51,773 nt of DNA, from contig CALWRA010000020.1 in NCBI GenBank assembly GCA_944383825.1, forward strand, positions 1 through 51,773, in the 5' to 3' direction. Below the pieces are notes generated by a model. The model searched no databases, was not told the DNA's origin, and saw only the letters and a program-made list of their open reading frames with translations. Below are positions 28,598 to 37,296 of the stretch, in pieces. The translations under genes and the position numbers were made by a program. Position 1 is the first letter of the stretch; each line of letters starts with the position of its first letter. The stretch is from an uncultured Acetatifactor sp. (GTDB lineage: Bacteria > Bacillota > Clostridia > Lachnospirales > Lachnospiraceae).

Positions 28598-30178
28598 ATG
28601 TCTTTGATAAATATAAATCATTTGACTTTTTATTATGAGGGAAGTTCAAAGCTTATTTTTGATAACGTTTCTTTGCAAATAGACACTGATTGGAAACTTG
28701 GTCTTGTGGCAAGGAACGGGAGAGGAAAAACAACCCTTCTAAAACTTCTGCAGACGCAGGGAAAAAATTTTGCCGGTGGAGAAAAAGAAAAATATGAATA
28801 TCGTGGAAGTATTGTGTCTTCGGAAGAGTTTGATTATTTTCCTTTTTCAGTAAGGGATCCGAAGAGAAATACTGTGGATATTGCAGAGGAAATGTATCCA
28901 GGGTATGAATTCTGGAAACTTTGCAGGGAACTGAATCTGCTTCAGGTGAATCCGGATGTATTATATCGTCCTTTTTTTACTTTGAGCAGCGGAGAACAGA
29001 CAAAGGTTATGCTTGCTGTTTTATTTTCTATGGAAGAGAAGTTTCTTTTGATTGATGAGCCGGCAAATCATTTGGATATGAATGCCAGAAACAGTGTAAA
29101 AGAATATTTAAAGGGTAAAAAAGGGTTTATTTTGGTTTCTCACGACAGAGATTTTTTGGATGAATGCGTTAATCATATTCTGGCGATCAATAAAACGAAT
29201 ATTGAGGTATATCAGGGAAATTTCAGCAGCTGGTGGGAGCAGAGAAAAAAGCAGGAGACTTATGAGCTTTCTGAGAATGAACGTCTGAAAAAGGATATAA
29301 ACCGTCTGAAGGAATCAGCTGGAAAGGCAAGACAGTGGGCGGATCATGCAGAAGCTACAAAAATTGGAAAAAAGTCTATAAAAAATGGAGAATCTGTAGG
29401 AGGAAGAGAATATATAGGGGAAAAATCTCGCAGAATGCAGATGCGCCGTAAAAATTTGGAACGAAGAAGAGAAAAGGAAATAGAACAAAAATCACAGCTG
29501 TTAAAAAATATGGAGATTGCGGAGGATTTAAAGCTTTTCTGTCTGAGACACCACAAAGACAGGATTGTGAGCCTTAGAGATGTACAGATTTACTTTGGCG
29601 ACAAAAAGTTGAAAAGTTTAAGTTTTGATATTCTCAATGGAGACAGAATCGCTCTTCAGGGACAAAACGGCTGCGGAAAATCCAGTTTCATTAAAGTAAT
29701 TTTACAGGAAGCGGGAAAAAGTGTAGAATATAGGAAGATTGGCGAAACAGAGAAAGGAAAAGGTAATTCTCCGATGGTGTACAGCGGAAGAATTCAGATT
29801 GCGCCGGGGCTGATCATTTCTTATGTTCCTCAGGACAGCTCTTTTTTGATGGGAGATTTGATTCAGTATGGAGAAATGAAAGGGCTGGATATTCCCATAT
29901 TTTTATCTTTGCTTCGGAAGCTTGATTTTGAAAGAGAGCAGTTTGAAAAAAATATGAGGGATTACAGCGCGGGACAAAAAAAGAAGGTGCTGCTGGCTGC
30001 CAGTCTGTGTGAAAGGGCTCATCTTTACGTGTGGGACGAACCTTTGAATTATATAGATGTATTTTCCAGAATGCAGCTTGAAGAACTTTTAAACACTTTT
30101 CGGCCCACATTGCTCATGGTAGAGCATGATAAGGGTTTTGTGGAAAAAATCTGCGATAAAATGATAGACTGTGAATAA
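28598..30178 (+). CDS. ABC-F ribosome-protection protein, Lsa/CplR-like
   Basis: A 526-residue cytosolic protein with two ABC domains and no membrane segments. Domain 1: ARNGRGKTTLLKLL, signature LSSGEQTKVMLAVLF, Walker B FLLIDEPANHLD. Domain 2: GQNGCGKSSFIKVI, signature YSAGQKKKVLLAASL, Walker B LYVWDEPLNYIDV. The opening MSLININHLTFYYEGS and WDEPLNYID are characteristic of the Lsa/CplR group, which displaces lincosamides, pleuromutilins and streptogramin A from the ribosome. The charged interdomain linker (about residues 205-305) is the part that reaches the drug site. It is preceded by an attenuator. Resistance itself is inferred. Confidence 0.88.
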   Translation: MSLININHLTFYYEGSSKLIFDNVSLQIDTDWKLGLVARNGRGKTTLLKLLQTQGKNFAGGEKEKYEYRGSIVSSEEFDYFPFSVRDPKRNTVDIAEEMYPGYEFWKLCRELNLLQVNPDVLYRPFFTLSSGEQTKVMLAVLFSMEEKFLLIDEPANHLDMNARNSVKEYLKGKKGFILVSHDRDFLDECVNHILAINKTNIEVYQGNFSSWWEQRKKQETYELSENERLKKDINRLKESAGKARQWADHAEATKIGKKSIKNGESVGGREYIGEKSRRMQMRRKNLERRREKEIEQKSQLLKNMEIAEDLKLFCLRHHKDRIVSLRDVQIYFGDKKLKSLSFDILNGDRIALQGQNGCGKSSFIKVILQEAGKSVEYRKIGETEKGKGNSPMVYSGRIQIAPGLIISYVPQDSSFLMGDLIQYGEMKGLDIPIFLSLLRKLDFEREQFEKNMRDYSAGQKKKVLLAASLCERAHLYVWDEPLNYIDVFSRMQLEELLNTFRPTLLMVEHDKGFVEKICDKMIDCE

Positions 30179-30218
30179 CATGCGGTAAATTCATAGTGTA
30201 TTTGGAATGGAGGAAGCT

Positions 30219-30962
30219 TTGACGAATCAGGAAAAATTTGAAGAAGCTAGAAAAAAGATTATAGGCGCTGACCGTAAGAGGATGGGTATAGGAACGTTGT
30301 CAGAAAAAACAGTACATGCCGTTTTAAAAAATTATTATGAGCCTGATGAGGATAAGCAGGAAATTCCGATTGAAAATTTTGTAGCCGATATTTATAACAA
30401 TGGACAAATTATTGAAATACAGACTGGACAATTCAGTAGGATGAGGGAAAAGCTGAAGACTTTTCTCCCACTTTATCCCGTGACCATCGTATATCCTATA
30501 CCCCGGGAAAAATGGCTGATCTGGATTGATGAAGAAAGCGGAGAGGCAAGTCCTAAAAGAAAATCTCCCGCAAAAGGAAATCCATATGTGGCTTTCACAG
30601 AGCTTTACAGAGTTAAAATGTTTTTGAAGGATCCAAATTTGCGTCTAAAGCTGGTTTTACTGGATATGGAGGAATACCGTCTATTGAACGGATGGAGCAG
30701 GGACAAAAAGAAAGGCTCCACCCGGTTTGACAGAATTCCTGTTCACCTTGTGGAGGAAGTGGATATTACCTGTGTTCAGGATTATCTGCAGTTTGTTCCA
30801 TATGCGATAGGAGATCATTTTACATCAAAGGATTTTGCAAAAGCCGCTCATATACCTGTACATTTGGCCCAGACTGTTCTGAACATATTAAATTATGTAG
30901 GGGTTATACAAAAAGTGGGAAAAAGAGGAAATCTATTTTTTTATCAGGCTCTGGAGGTTTAG
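30219..30962 (+). CDS. Conserved protein of unknown function, possible nuclease-like fold
   Basis: About 247 residues, cytosolic. I do not recognise the family with certainty. Residues about 40-60 read FVADIYNNGQIIEIQTGQFS, a D-x(8)-E-x-Q spacing that resembles PD-(D/E)xK-type sites with Gln in place of Lys. A C-terminal segment (HFTSKDFAKAAHIP, TVLNILNYVGVIQKVGKRG) looks like a winged helix. Start: TTG at 30219 has GGAGG five bases upstream; an ATG 12 nt earlier has none. It stands alone after the ABC-F gene, before a small membrane protein. Confidence 0.65.
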   Translation: MTNQEKFEEARKKIIGADRKRMGIGTLSEKTVHAVLKNYYEPDEDKQEIPIENFVADIYNNGQIIEIQTGQFSRMREKLKTFLPLYPVTIVYPIPREKWLIWIDEESGEASPKRKSPAKGNPYVAFTELYRVKMFLKDPNLRLKLVLLDMEEYRLLNGWSRDKKKGSTRFDRIPVHLVEEVDITCVQDYLQFVPYAIGDHFTSKDFAKAAHIPVHLAQTVLNILNYVGVIQKVGKRGNLFFYQALEV

Positions 30963-31016
30963 GAAGGAGATAAATTCCCTAAAAAATTTATCTGAACGTA
31001 AAGGGAGGAAATAGTT

Positions 31017-31106
31017 ATGACAGAAAATATTTTTGCGATTTTTTTGACAGTGATCGCAGCGGCAGCAGGAATATGGTGTCTGTGGTTTGAGAACTTTAAA
31101 AAGTGA
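31017..31106 (+). CDS. Small membrane protein, 29 residues
   Basis: The peptide has one hydrophobic helix (IFAIFLTVIAAAAGIWCLW) followed by ENFKK. GGGAGGAAATAGTT gives it a strong ribosome site. It is preceded by a perfect 9-bp hairpin (AGATAAATT/AATTTATCT, 30968-30993) that has no U-run. It is too short to assign; single-helix peptides like this are sometimes toxins or regulators of membrane partners. Its neighbours give no clear link. Confidence 0.55.
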   Translation: MTENIFAIFLTVIAAAAGIWCLWFENFKK

Positions 31107-31155
31107 CGGGACTTAACTACAGCTGTGATAAAATAAGGAGTGAATTAAAAAGAGA

Positions 31156-31184
31156 TTGTAATTTTGTATGCCATATGCTACACT
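31156..31184 (+). promoter_or_regulatory. Promoter for the cobalamin riboswitch transcript
   Basis: A -35 TTGTAA (31156-31161), a 17-nt spacer and an extended -10 TGCTACACT (TACACT at 31179-31184). Transcription would start near 31191, about 70 nt before the aptamer. Nothing else is seen in 31107-31260. Confidence 0.6.
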
Positions 31185-31260
31185 GGACAAGTGACGTCGG
31201 GATGACAATATGTTTTTTCATGCCAGTCATATATACATATATTACAGAAAAATGAAATCA

Positions 31261-31465
31261 GTTGCAGGTGTCGGAAAACAGATTTTGAAAGGTTTAAAAA
31301 TTCTGTATATTTCCGGTGAAAAGGGAAGCAGGTGGAAGTCCTGCGCGAACCCGTCGCTGTAATAGAGGAGTCTTGTTTTGCCGCATTGCGGAATATCACT
31401 GGAGAGATTTTTCCGGGAAGAGAAAACAGGATGTTGATGCTTAAGCCAGAAGACCTGCCTGCAAC
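31261..31465 (+). ncRNA. Cobalamin (B12) riboswitch aptamer
   Basis: Outer stem P1 pairs GTTGCAGG (31261-31268) with CCTGCAAC at 31458-31465. Inside are the conserved parts of the class: GGTGAAAAGGGAAGCAGGTG, GGAAGTCCTGCGCGAACCCG, TCGCTGTAAT, CACTGG, GGGAAG, and the terminal GCCAGAAGACCTGCC. Bound cobalamin normally turns expression off. It is followed by an expression platform with a terminator (31544-31570) and then the DUF4430/ECF genes, so these are expected to respond to B12 level. Confidence 0.95.
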
Positions 31466-31543
31466 GGAGAAGCTGTAGGCCACGAGGATTTGGTTTTGCA
31501 GAAGAGAGCGGTTGTATAACCGTTGTTTTTCTTGCGCAAAAAA

Positions 31544-31570
31544 CTCCTGCTTGCCGCAGGAGCTTTTTTT
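31544..31570 (+). terminator. Riboswitch expression-platform terminator
   Basis: CTCCTGC and GCAGGAG form a perfect seven-base-pair stem with a five-base loop, followed by C and seven T. Another hairpin, CGGTTGTATAACCG, sits at 31509-31522 between aptamer and terminator and may take part in switching. Confidence 0.85.
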
Positions 31571-31654
31571 GCAGAAAATCTGATTGGTGAAGGTCTTAGA
31601 TGAAGTTTTTCTGTTGTCATGAATGCCTGATGAAGCGGGCAGGGAGGTGTAAAA

Positions 31655-32068
31655 ATGGAACAAACAAGAAAGACAAACAAAAAAGCATTGATAGGAATTT
31701 TTGTGCTGGTAATTGCCATTGCAGTTCTGGCAGCGGTGTACTTTGCATTTCGGGCAAGACCTGAAACGGGAAATAAAAATATTACCATAGAAGTGGTAAA
31801 TAAAGAGCAGGAGACCACCACCTATGAGGTCAACACCAATGCGGAATATCTGCGTCAGGCTATGGAAGAAGCGGATGGTCTTACTTTTTCCGGAACAGAA
31901 AGTGAATTTGGACTGACTGTGATTACGGTAAACGGGGAAACTGCGGATTATAATACGGATGGGGCTTACTGGGCCTTTTATGTGAACGGAGAATACTGTA
32001 ATTACGGCATTGATACACAGCCTGTAGCCGAGGGAGATGCATTTTCCATTACGTATACCGTATATTAA
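31655..32068 (+). CDS. DUF4430 domain protein, membrane-anchored, B12-regulated
   Basis: A 137-residue protein with one N-terminal membrane segment (about residues 10-33, ALIGIFVLVIAIAVLAAVYF) and an extracytoplasmic DUF4430 domain (YLRQAMEEADGLTF, NTDGAYWAFYVNGEYCNYGI, then EGDAFSITYTVY). DUF4430 resembles the C-terminal cobalamin-contacting domain of transcobalamin and intrinsic factor. Placed behind a cobalamin riboswitch and 11 nt before an ECF substrate-binding component, it is most likely a surface corrinoid-binding accessory of the importer. Ribosome site GGGAGGTG. Ligand identity is inferred. Confidence 0.85.
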   Translation: MEQTRKTNKKALIGIFVLVIAIAVLAAVYFAFRARPETGNKNITIEVVNKEQETTTYEVNTNAEYLRQAMEEADGLTFSGTESEFGLTVITVNGETADYNTDGAYWAFYVNGEYCNYGIDTQPVAEGDAFSITYTVY

Positions 32069-32079
32069 GGTACAAAGCG

Positions 32080-32625
32080 TTGAAATTAACGGACAGAGGA
32101 AAATTAACGGTCAGGGACATTACTCTGATCGGTATGATGGTGGCGGTGATCGAGGTGTGCAAGGCAGCTCTCGGTTTTCTGCCAAATATTGAACTCACTA
32201 CATTTTGGATTATAATGTTTACCCTGTATTTCCGTAAAAGGATTCTTCTGGTCATACCGGTTTTTATATTGATCGAGGGAGCTGTGTATGGGTTTGGCCT
32301 GTGGTGGGTTATGTATATGTACATATGGCCTTTTCTGGCGCTGCTCACATGGATCTTCAGAAAGCAAGATTCTCTGTGGTTTTTCAGTGTTCTGTCAGGT
32401 CTCTTCGGACTGTTTTTCGGATTTTTTTGTACAATCCCTTATGTGGTTATAGGTGCATGGGGGGGAGGAATAGAGAATGGCTTGTACGCCGGGTTTACAT
32501 GGTGGGTGGCAGGTATTCCCTGGGATATCGCTCATGGGGCAGGGAATTTTATTCTTATGGCAGTGTTGTATAAGCCTGTTAGAGGCATTATGGGGAAGCT
32601 GGGAGGAATTCTGCAAAATAAATGA
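32080..32625 (+). CDS. ECF transporter S component, probably for cobalamin
   Basis: A 181-residue integral membrane protein with about six helices (for example TLIGMMVAVIEVCKAALGFL, ILLVIPVFILIEGAVYGFGL, FSVLSGLFGLFFGFFCTIPY). This is the size and layout of an ECF S component, the substrate-binding subunit that works with a shared EcfA-A'-T module. That module is not in the window. The riboswitch and DUF4430 partner point to cobalamin or a precursor (CbrT-like). The start is TTG with AAGG about nine bases upstream. The stop codon lies inside a two-way terminator shared with the convergent kinase gene. Confidence 0.85.
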   Translation: MKLTDRGKLTVRDITLIGMMVAVIEVCKAALGFLPNIELTTFWIIMFTLYFRKRILLVIPVFILIEGAVYGFGLWWVMYMYIWPFLALLTWIFRKQDSLWFFSVLSGLFGLFFGFFCTIPYVVIGAWGGGIENGLYAGFTWWVAGIPWDIAHGAGNFILMAVLYKPVRGIMGKLGGILQNK

Positions 32626-32656
32626 CGAGGAATTAATCTTCCTCGTCATTTTTATT
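32621..32656. terminator. Bidirectional terminator overlapping two stop codons
   Basis: AATGACGAGGAA (32621-32632) and TTCCTCGTCATT (32639-32650) form a perfect 12-bp stem with a 6-nt loop, with T-rich tracts on the right (TTTATT) and A-rich sequence on the left. The TGA of the S-component gene (32623-32625) is in the left arm; the TAA of the kinase gene (minus strand, 32633-32635) lies in the loop. Confidence 0.9.
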
Positions 32657-34060
32657 AGAATGAGCCAATGAAAAAATAAATTCGCTTCCCTCTCCGGGAG
32701 TGCTGATTACGTTGATGTGCTCTCCATGAGAGCTGATAATTTCCTTTACAATAGAGAGGCCGAGACCTGTGCCTCTTTTATCTTTTCCTCTTGATAAATC
32801 TGATTTGTAGAACCGATCCCAGATCAGCTTCAGATCTTCCTTTGGAATGCCAATTCCCGTATCCTTTACGGAAACAAACAATTTATTTCTTTTTTCCGCC
32901 GTTTCTATTTTTATCACTGAATTATGATGACTGAATTTAATGGCATTTTCCATAAGATTATAGAGAACCTGTTGGATTTTGCCCATATCTGCGTTCACAT
33001 ACATAATATCTCCTGTAAGCACCATTTCTATGGCGATGTTTTTCTGTCTACAGGTTCCCTCAAAGGAAGCGGCGGTTTCCCGGATTACCTTGTTAATATC
33101 AAAATCAGTCCTGTCCAAAAGCATTCCCTTGGTGTTAAGATTGTTTAAAGTGAGCAGACTGTTGGTGAGCTTTGTGAGTCTCTCGGTCTCGTTTAGCACA
33201 ATCTTTAAATATTTGTCGTACATTTCCGGCGGTACAGTGCCATCTATCATGGCTTCCAAATAACCTCTGATGGAGGTAAGAGGGGAGCGAAAATCATGGG
33301 AGACGTTTGCCACGAATTTTTTTTGATCGTCCTCGGAGCGGGCGATCTCGTTTGCCATATAATTCAGGCAGGCTGCAAGGTAGCCGATTTCATCCTCGCT
33401 GTCCACTTGAAATTCATAGTGCATATTGCCTGCGGCGTACTGTTCCGTTGCGTGAGTGATCTTTCTCAGGGGAATATATACAATTTCCGTAAAGAAGATC
33501 AGAATGATAAGCGATAGTAAAAATAAAATGACCAGGGTGATATAGGAGATATTCAAAAGACTGTTGCAGGACTCTTCAATATCAGCCATGTCACAGTGGA
33601 TTACCACATATCCTTTCACCATGTAATTAGAAGTGATAGGAGCCAGGACACTGAGTACATCCCTGTCAAAATTACCGAAAAAATTTCCAATAGTGTAATA
33701 AGAACCGCTGGTGATGGTAGGATCAAAATTGTCAATCACAACTATGTCTTCCACATTGATGGGAGTATTGGTGTCCAGCACGAGACGTCCGGAGGGATTA
33801 ATAATTCGGATGGTGGAGTTCAGATAAACGGCCAGAGAATCAAGCTGTACCTTTACGGTTTCCAGACTGGTTTCGCTGGTGTAAAGACCGCTGGCATAGG
33901 TGCCGGCGATCAGCGTAGCTTCATAGTACAGATTTTCCGCCTTTTCTCTGATAAGCTGCTCCTTTGTCATATTGGGTACGAAGGTAGTGACGATGATAAA
34001 ACCAAAGACGCCGAATATAAAATATGCCAGGACAAATTTCAGATAAAGAGTTTTTCTCAT
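32633..34060 (-). CDS. Membrane sensor histidine kinase (two-component)
   Basis: A 475-residue kinase. There are two membrane segments (about residues 8-28 and 172-195) around an extracytoplasmic sensing region, then a HAMP domain (VYIPLRKITHATEQYAAGNM). The HisKA motif is FVANVSHDFRSPLTSIRGYL. The ATPase motifs are LYNLMENAIKFSHH, VKDTGIGIPKEDL and GTGLGLSIVKEI. It overlaps the end of the response-regulator gene by 4 nt (ATGA), so they are translated together. The signal is unknown. The nearest other genes (B12 uptake, mutS2) give no strong hint. Confidence 0.94.
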   Translation of the reverse strand: MRKTLYLKFVLAYFIFGVFGFIIVTTFVPNMTKEQLIREKAENLYYEATLIAGTYASGLYTSETSLETVKVQLDSLAVYLNSTIRIINPSGRLVLDTNTPINVEDIVVIDNFDPTITSGSYYTIGNFFGNFDRDVLSVLAPITSNYMVKGYVVIHCDMADIEESCNSLLNISYITLVILFLLSLIILIFFTEIVYIPLRKITHATEQYAAGNMHYEFQVDSEDEIGYLAACLNYMANEIARSEDDQKKFVANVSHDFRSPLTSIRGYLEAMIDGTVPPEMYDKYLKIVLNETERLTKLTNSLLTLNNLNTKGMLLDRTDFDINKVIRETAASFEGTCRQKNIAIEMVLTGDIMYVNADMGKIQQVLYNLMENAIKFSHHNSVIKIETAEKRNKLFVSVKDTGIGIPKEDLKLIWDRFYKSDLSRGKDKRGTGLGLSIVKEIISSHGEHINVISTPGEGSEFIFSLAHSNKNDEED

Positions 34061-34764
34061 GGCTGGCTGCGCACCTCAAATTTATAGCCGATTCCCCAAA
34101 TAGTAGAGATTTTCCAGTTGGCGTGATCTTTAATTTTTTCCCGAAGACGCTTGATATGCACATCTACGGTTCTGGTGTCCCCGATATATTCATAGCCCCA
34201 TATTTGATCCAAAAGCTGCTCCCTGGTAAACACATGATTGGGAGAGGAAGCAAGAAAATATAGAAGCTCCAGCTCTTTGGGAGGCATTTCTACAGTATGC
34301 CCCATATAAACTACAGAATAATTTGTGAGATTAACGGACAGATCCTGATATTCCACACATTTATCGTCGGGATTGTCCGATATAACCACGGCGGGCTTGT
34401 ATCGTCGAAGCACCGCTTTTACACGGGCTACCAGCTCTTTTGAGTCAAAGGGCTTTTCGATGTAGTCGTCCGCTCCAAGCTCAAGCCCCAGAACCTTGTC
34501 AAAGACCTCTCCCTTAGCGGACAGCATGATGATGGGCACAGTATATTTAGCCCTTACTTCCCTGCATACCTGGTATCCGTCAATACCGGGAAGCATAAGA
34601 TCTAAAAGGATCAAATTGGGAGAGAAGCTTTCCATTGCGGTGGAAACAGATTCACCGTCGTTAAGGATAAGAGTTTCGTAACATTCTTTGGTAAGATACA
34701 AAGAAATCAGTTCGGCTATATTATTATCATCGTCTACAATCAGTATTTTTTGTTTGTTGGCCAT
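34057..34764 (-). CDS. OmpR/PhoB-type response regulator
   Basis: A 235-residue regulator. Receiver: acidic pair in ILIVDDDNN, phosphorylated Asp in LILLDLMLPGIDGYQ, Lys in ADDYIEKPFDSKEL. The C-terminal winged helix includes MPPKELELLYFLASSPNHVF, EQLLDQIWGYEYIGDTRTVD and VHIKRLREKI. It is the first gene of the pair and the kinase starts at its stop. Targets are unknown. Upstream lie 36 nt to the divergently unrelated mutS2 3' side. Confidence 0.95.
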   Translation of the reverse strand: MANKQKILIVDDDNNIAELISLYLTKECYETLILNDGESVSTAMESFSPNLILLDLMLPGIDGYQVCREVRAKYTVPIIMLSAKGEVFDKVLGLELGADDYIEKPFDSKELVARVKAVLRRYKPAVVISDNPDDKCVEYQDLSVNLTNYSVVYMGHTVEMPPKELELLYFLASSPNHVFTREQLLDQIWGYEYIGDTRTVDVHIKRLREKIKDHANWKISTIWGIGYKFEVRSQP

Positions 34765-34808
34765 GAAATGCTCCTTTTTTGTAATATATATTGCAGAAGA
34801 TCCGTCCT

Positions 34809-37184
34809 CTAACGGAAGGTGGCGATGGTAACTCCAGCATCTCCCTCTCCGTATTCTCCCAGACGGAAATCTTTTACATATTTGAGACGTTTTAGATGAC
34901 TGTGCACAGCGTTTCTTAAAGCTCCGGTGCCTTTACCGTGGACAATGCGTACACTTGGCAGGTGAGCCAGATAGGCGTCATCCAGGTATTTGTCCAGGAG
35001 AGAGATGGCTTCGTCCACAGTTTTTCCCAAAAGATTGATTTCCGTGGATATGGAAAAGGTTTTGGACATTTTCAGCCTTCCAGTGCCGGTACGTTGGAGT
35101 TTTGGGGTACTTACGGTCTCCTCCGGTATGGGAATTAAATCCCTCACATTTGTCTGGGTTCGGATAATGCCGCACTGGACAAATAAATTTCCTTTTGCAT
35201 CAGGAAGGGTGCTTACGGTACCCTTTAGGCCCATGGAAACAATTTTCACACTGTCGCCTTTTTTCAGCTTTTTGGGATCCATTCCTGCTTTTTGTGAAGG
35301 ATTTTTGTTGTCCAGTCTTATTTTCTCATTCTTTTCTCCGATTTTATCCCGCAGCTTCTGCCTTTTTTTCTCCAGCTCTCTGATGTCTGTTCCCATGCCT
35401 GCTTTGTTGAAGTCCCGGATGGTTTCATCTGCTACTTCTTTGGCCTCCTGAAGAATTGCCTTAGCCTTTTCGTTGGCCTCTCTTAAAATCCGATCCTTAG
35501 CCTGATCAATTTTCTCATTTTTGCGCTGAAGCTGCTCCTGCAGAGTGCGAATTTTTTCCTTATGCTGTGCAATTTCCTGCTGCTCTCTTTCAATGGTAAC
35601 TCTGCTCTGCTCCAGATCTGCAATCACATCCTCAAAGCTTTTTTCCTCCTTACCAATCTGTTCCCTTGCGGCGTTTATAATATTTTCGGAAAGTCCGAGC
35701 TTTGCGGAGATGGCAAATGCGTTACTTTTTCCGGGAACGCCGATAAGCAACCTGTAAGTGGGCTGTAGGGTTTCTACATTAAATTCGCAGCAGGCGTTTT
35801 CCACAAAGGGAGTGGAGAGGGCGTAAATTTTCAGCTCACTGTAATGAGTGGTTGCCATGGTGCGAATGCCTCTGTCATGCAGATAATTTAAAATGGCGAT
35901 AGCCAGGGCGGCGCCCTCCGTAGGGTCAGTGCCCGCACCCAATTCGTCAAAAAGACATAAAGAATCAGAGGTTGCATGCGCCAGAATGTGAACGATACTG
36001 GTCATATGTGAGGAAAATGTGGAAAGACTTTGCTCAATGCTCTGTTCGTCTCCTATATCCGCATATACCTCTGTAAAAACAGAAAGTTCCGACCGGTCAA
36101 GGGCAGGAATATGAAGCCCTGCCTGTCCCATAAGAGTGAAAAGTCCCACTGTCTTCAGGGATACGGTTTTTCCTCCGGTGTTGGGTCCGGTGATAATCAA
36201 AAGATCAAAATCCCTTCCCAGATGGATGTCTATGGGAACTACTTTTTTTCTGTCCAAAAGAGGATGCCTTCCCTTGCGGATATTAATATATTTGTCGTTG
36301 TTGAATATGGGCTCGGTGGCGTTCTGTTCCATGGCCAGTTTGGCCTTTGCAAAAATAAAATCCAGAAGCGTCATGATTTTCTGATTCTGGGAGAGCTCTT
36401 CTGTATGCTCTCCGGCCATGGCGCTTAAGGAGGCAAGAATTTTTTCAATTTCCTCCTGTTCCTTTAAGGACAGCTCCTTGAGCTGATTGTTCAGGCTTAC
36501 TATAGCGGCGGGCTCTATGAAAAAGGTGGAGCCGGAAGAGGATTGGTCATGTATCATACCGTTTACTTGCGCCTTGTATTCTGCCTTTACCGGGATACAA
36601 TACCGGTTGTTGCGCATAGTGATTACAGCATCCTGAAGATAGGTGCGGTAGGAGCCATTTACCATGGAATTTAGCTGAGAATGAATTCTTTCGTTGGCAA
36701 GAATCATGGAGCGGCGAACATTTTTCAGTCCCGGGCTGGCGTCGTCGGCAATTTCCTCTTCAGAGAGAATGCAGCGGTTGATTTCATTTGCCACCTGAGT
36801 CAGGGGAGAAAGCTGATTGAAATAATCTTCCAGGCTGTCTGAGGCGGCGTCCTCTCTTTCCTTTCTGCCATAGGAGCGAATACGGTTGACATTGTTGAGA
36901 AATCCCGCAATTTTTAATAGCTCAGAAGCCGAAAGAGAGCTTCCGATTTCCAGAGATTTGATGGAAAAACCCAGATCTCTGTTATTTCCAAAGGAAGTGC
37001 TGCCTGATTGGAATAGGCGCCCTAAGGCATCTTTTGTTTCTCTCTGGGATTTTCTGATATTCTGGATATTTGTAGAGGGAGTAAGGCGGCTGCAAATATC
37101 CTTTCCCGGCTGGGAGTCCGCCTTATCGGTGAGTAATTGAATAATTTTATCATATTCCAGGGTTTTCAATACTTTTTGGTTCAT
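34809..37184 (-). CDS. mutS2: Endonuclease MutS2
   Basis: A 791-residue MutS family member lacking the mismatch-recognition domains. Core and clamp domains come first. The ATPase has Walker A ITGPNTGGKTVSLKT and Walker B LCLFDELGAGTDPTEGAALA. A long coiled coil (about 515-620) precedes a KOW-like part and the C-terminal Smr nuclease domain (INLLGKTVDEAISLLDKYLD, RIVHGKGTGALRNAVHSHLK). MutS2 in Firmicutes limits recombination and also rescues collided ribosomes. It is divergent from the PDZ protein, with 112 nt between the two starts. Confidence 0.95.
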   Translation of the reverse strand: MNQKVLKTLEYDKIIQLLTDKADSQPGKDICSRLTPSTNIQNIRKSQRETKDALGRLFQSGSTSFGNNRDLGFSIKSLEIGSSLSASELLKIAGFLNNVNRIRSYGRKEREDAASDSLEDYFNQLSPLTQVANEINRCILSEEEIADDASPGLKNVRRSMILANERIHSQLNSMVNGSYRTYLQDAVITMRNNRYCIPVKAEYKAQVNGMIHDQSSSGSTFFIEPAAIVSLNNQLKELSLKEQEEIEKILASLSAMAGEHTEELSQNQKIMTLLDFIFAKAKLAMEQNATEPIFNNDKYINIRKGRHPLLDRKKVVPIDIHLGRDFDLLIITGPNTGGKTVSLKTVGLFTLMGQAGLHIPALDRSELSVFTEVYADIGDEQSIEQSLSTFSSHMTSIVHILAHATSDSLCLFDELGAGTDPTEGAALAIAILNYLHDRGIRTMATTHYSELKIYALSTPFVENACCEFNVETLQPTYRLLIGVPGKSNAFAISAKLGLSENIINAAREQIGKEEKSFEDVIADLEQSRVTIEREQQEIAQHKEKIRTLQEQLQRKNEKIDQAKDRILREANEKAKAILQEAKEVADETIRDFNKAGMGTDIRELEKKRQKLRDKIGEKNEKIRLDNKNPSQKAGMDPKKLKKGDSVKIVSMGLKGTVSTLPDAKGNLFVQCGIIRTQTNVRDLIPIPEETVSTPKLQRTGTGRLKMSKTFSISTEINLLGKTVDEAISLLDKYLDDAYLAHLPSVRIVHGKGTGALRNAVHSHLKRLKYVKDFRLGEYGEGDAGVTIATFR

Positions 37185-37296
37185 TGTCCGTGCCTCTGCT
37201 TTCAGAATGTGTTATTATTATAGCATAGGATTCTTTACTTTTATAGGGGAATCCGATATACTTTTATGGAAAGACGCCTGCAACGGGAGGTGGACA

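Noticed and set aside
33596..34087. 163-codon plus-strand frame opposite the histidine kinase
   Set aside because: Shadow of the kinase gene, whose motifs are complete on the minus strand.
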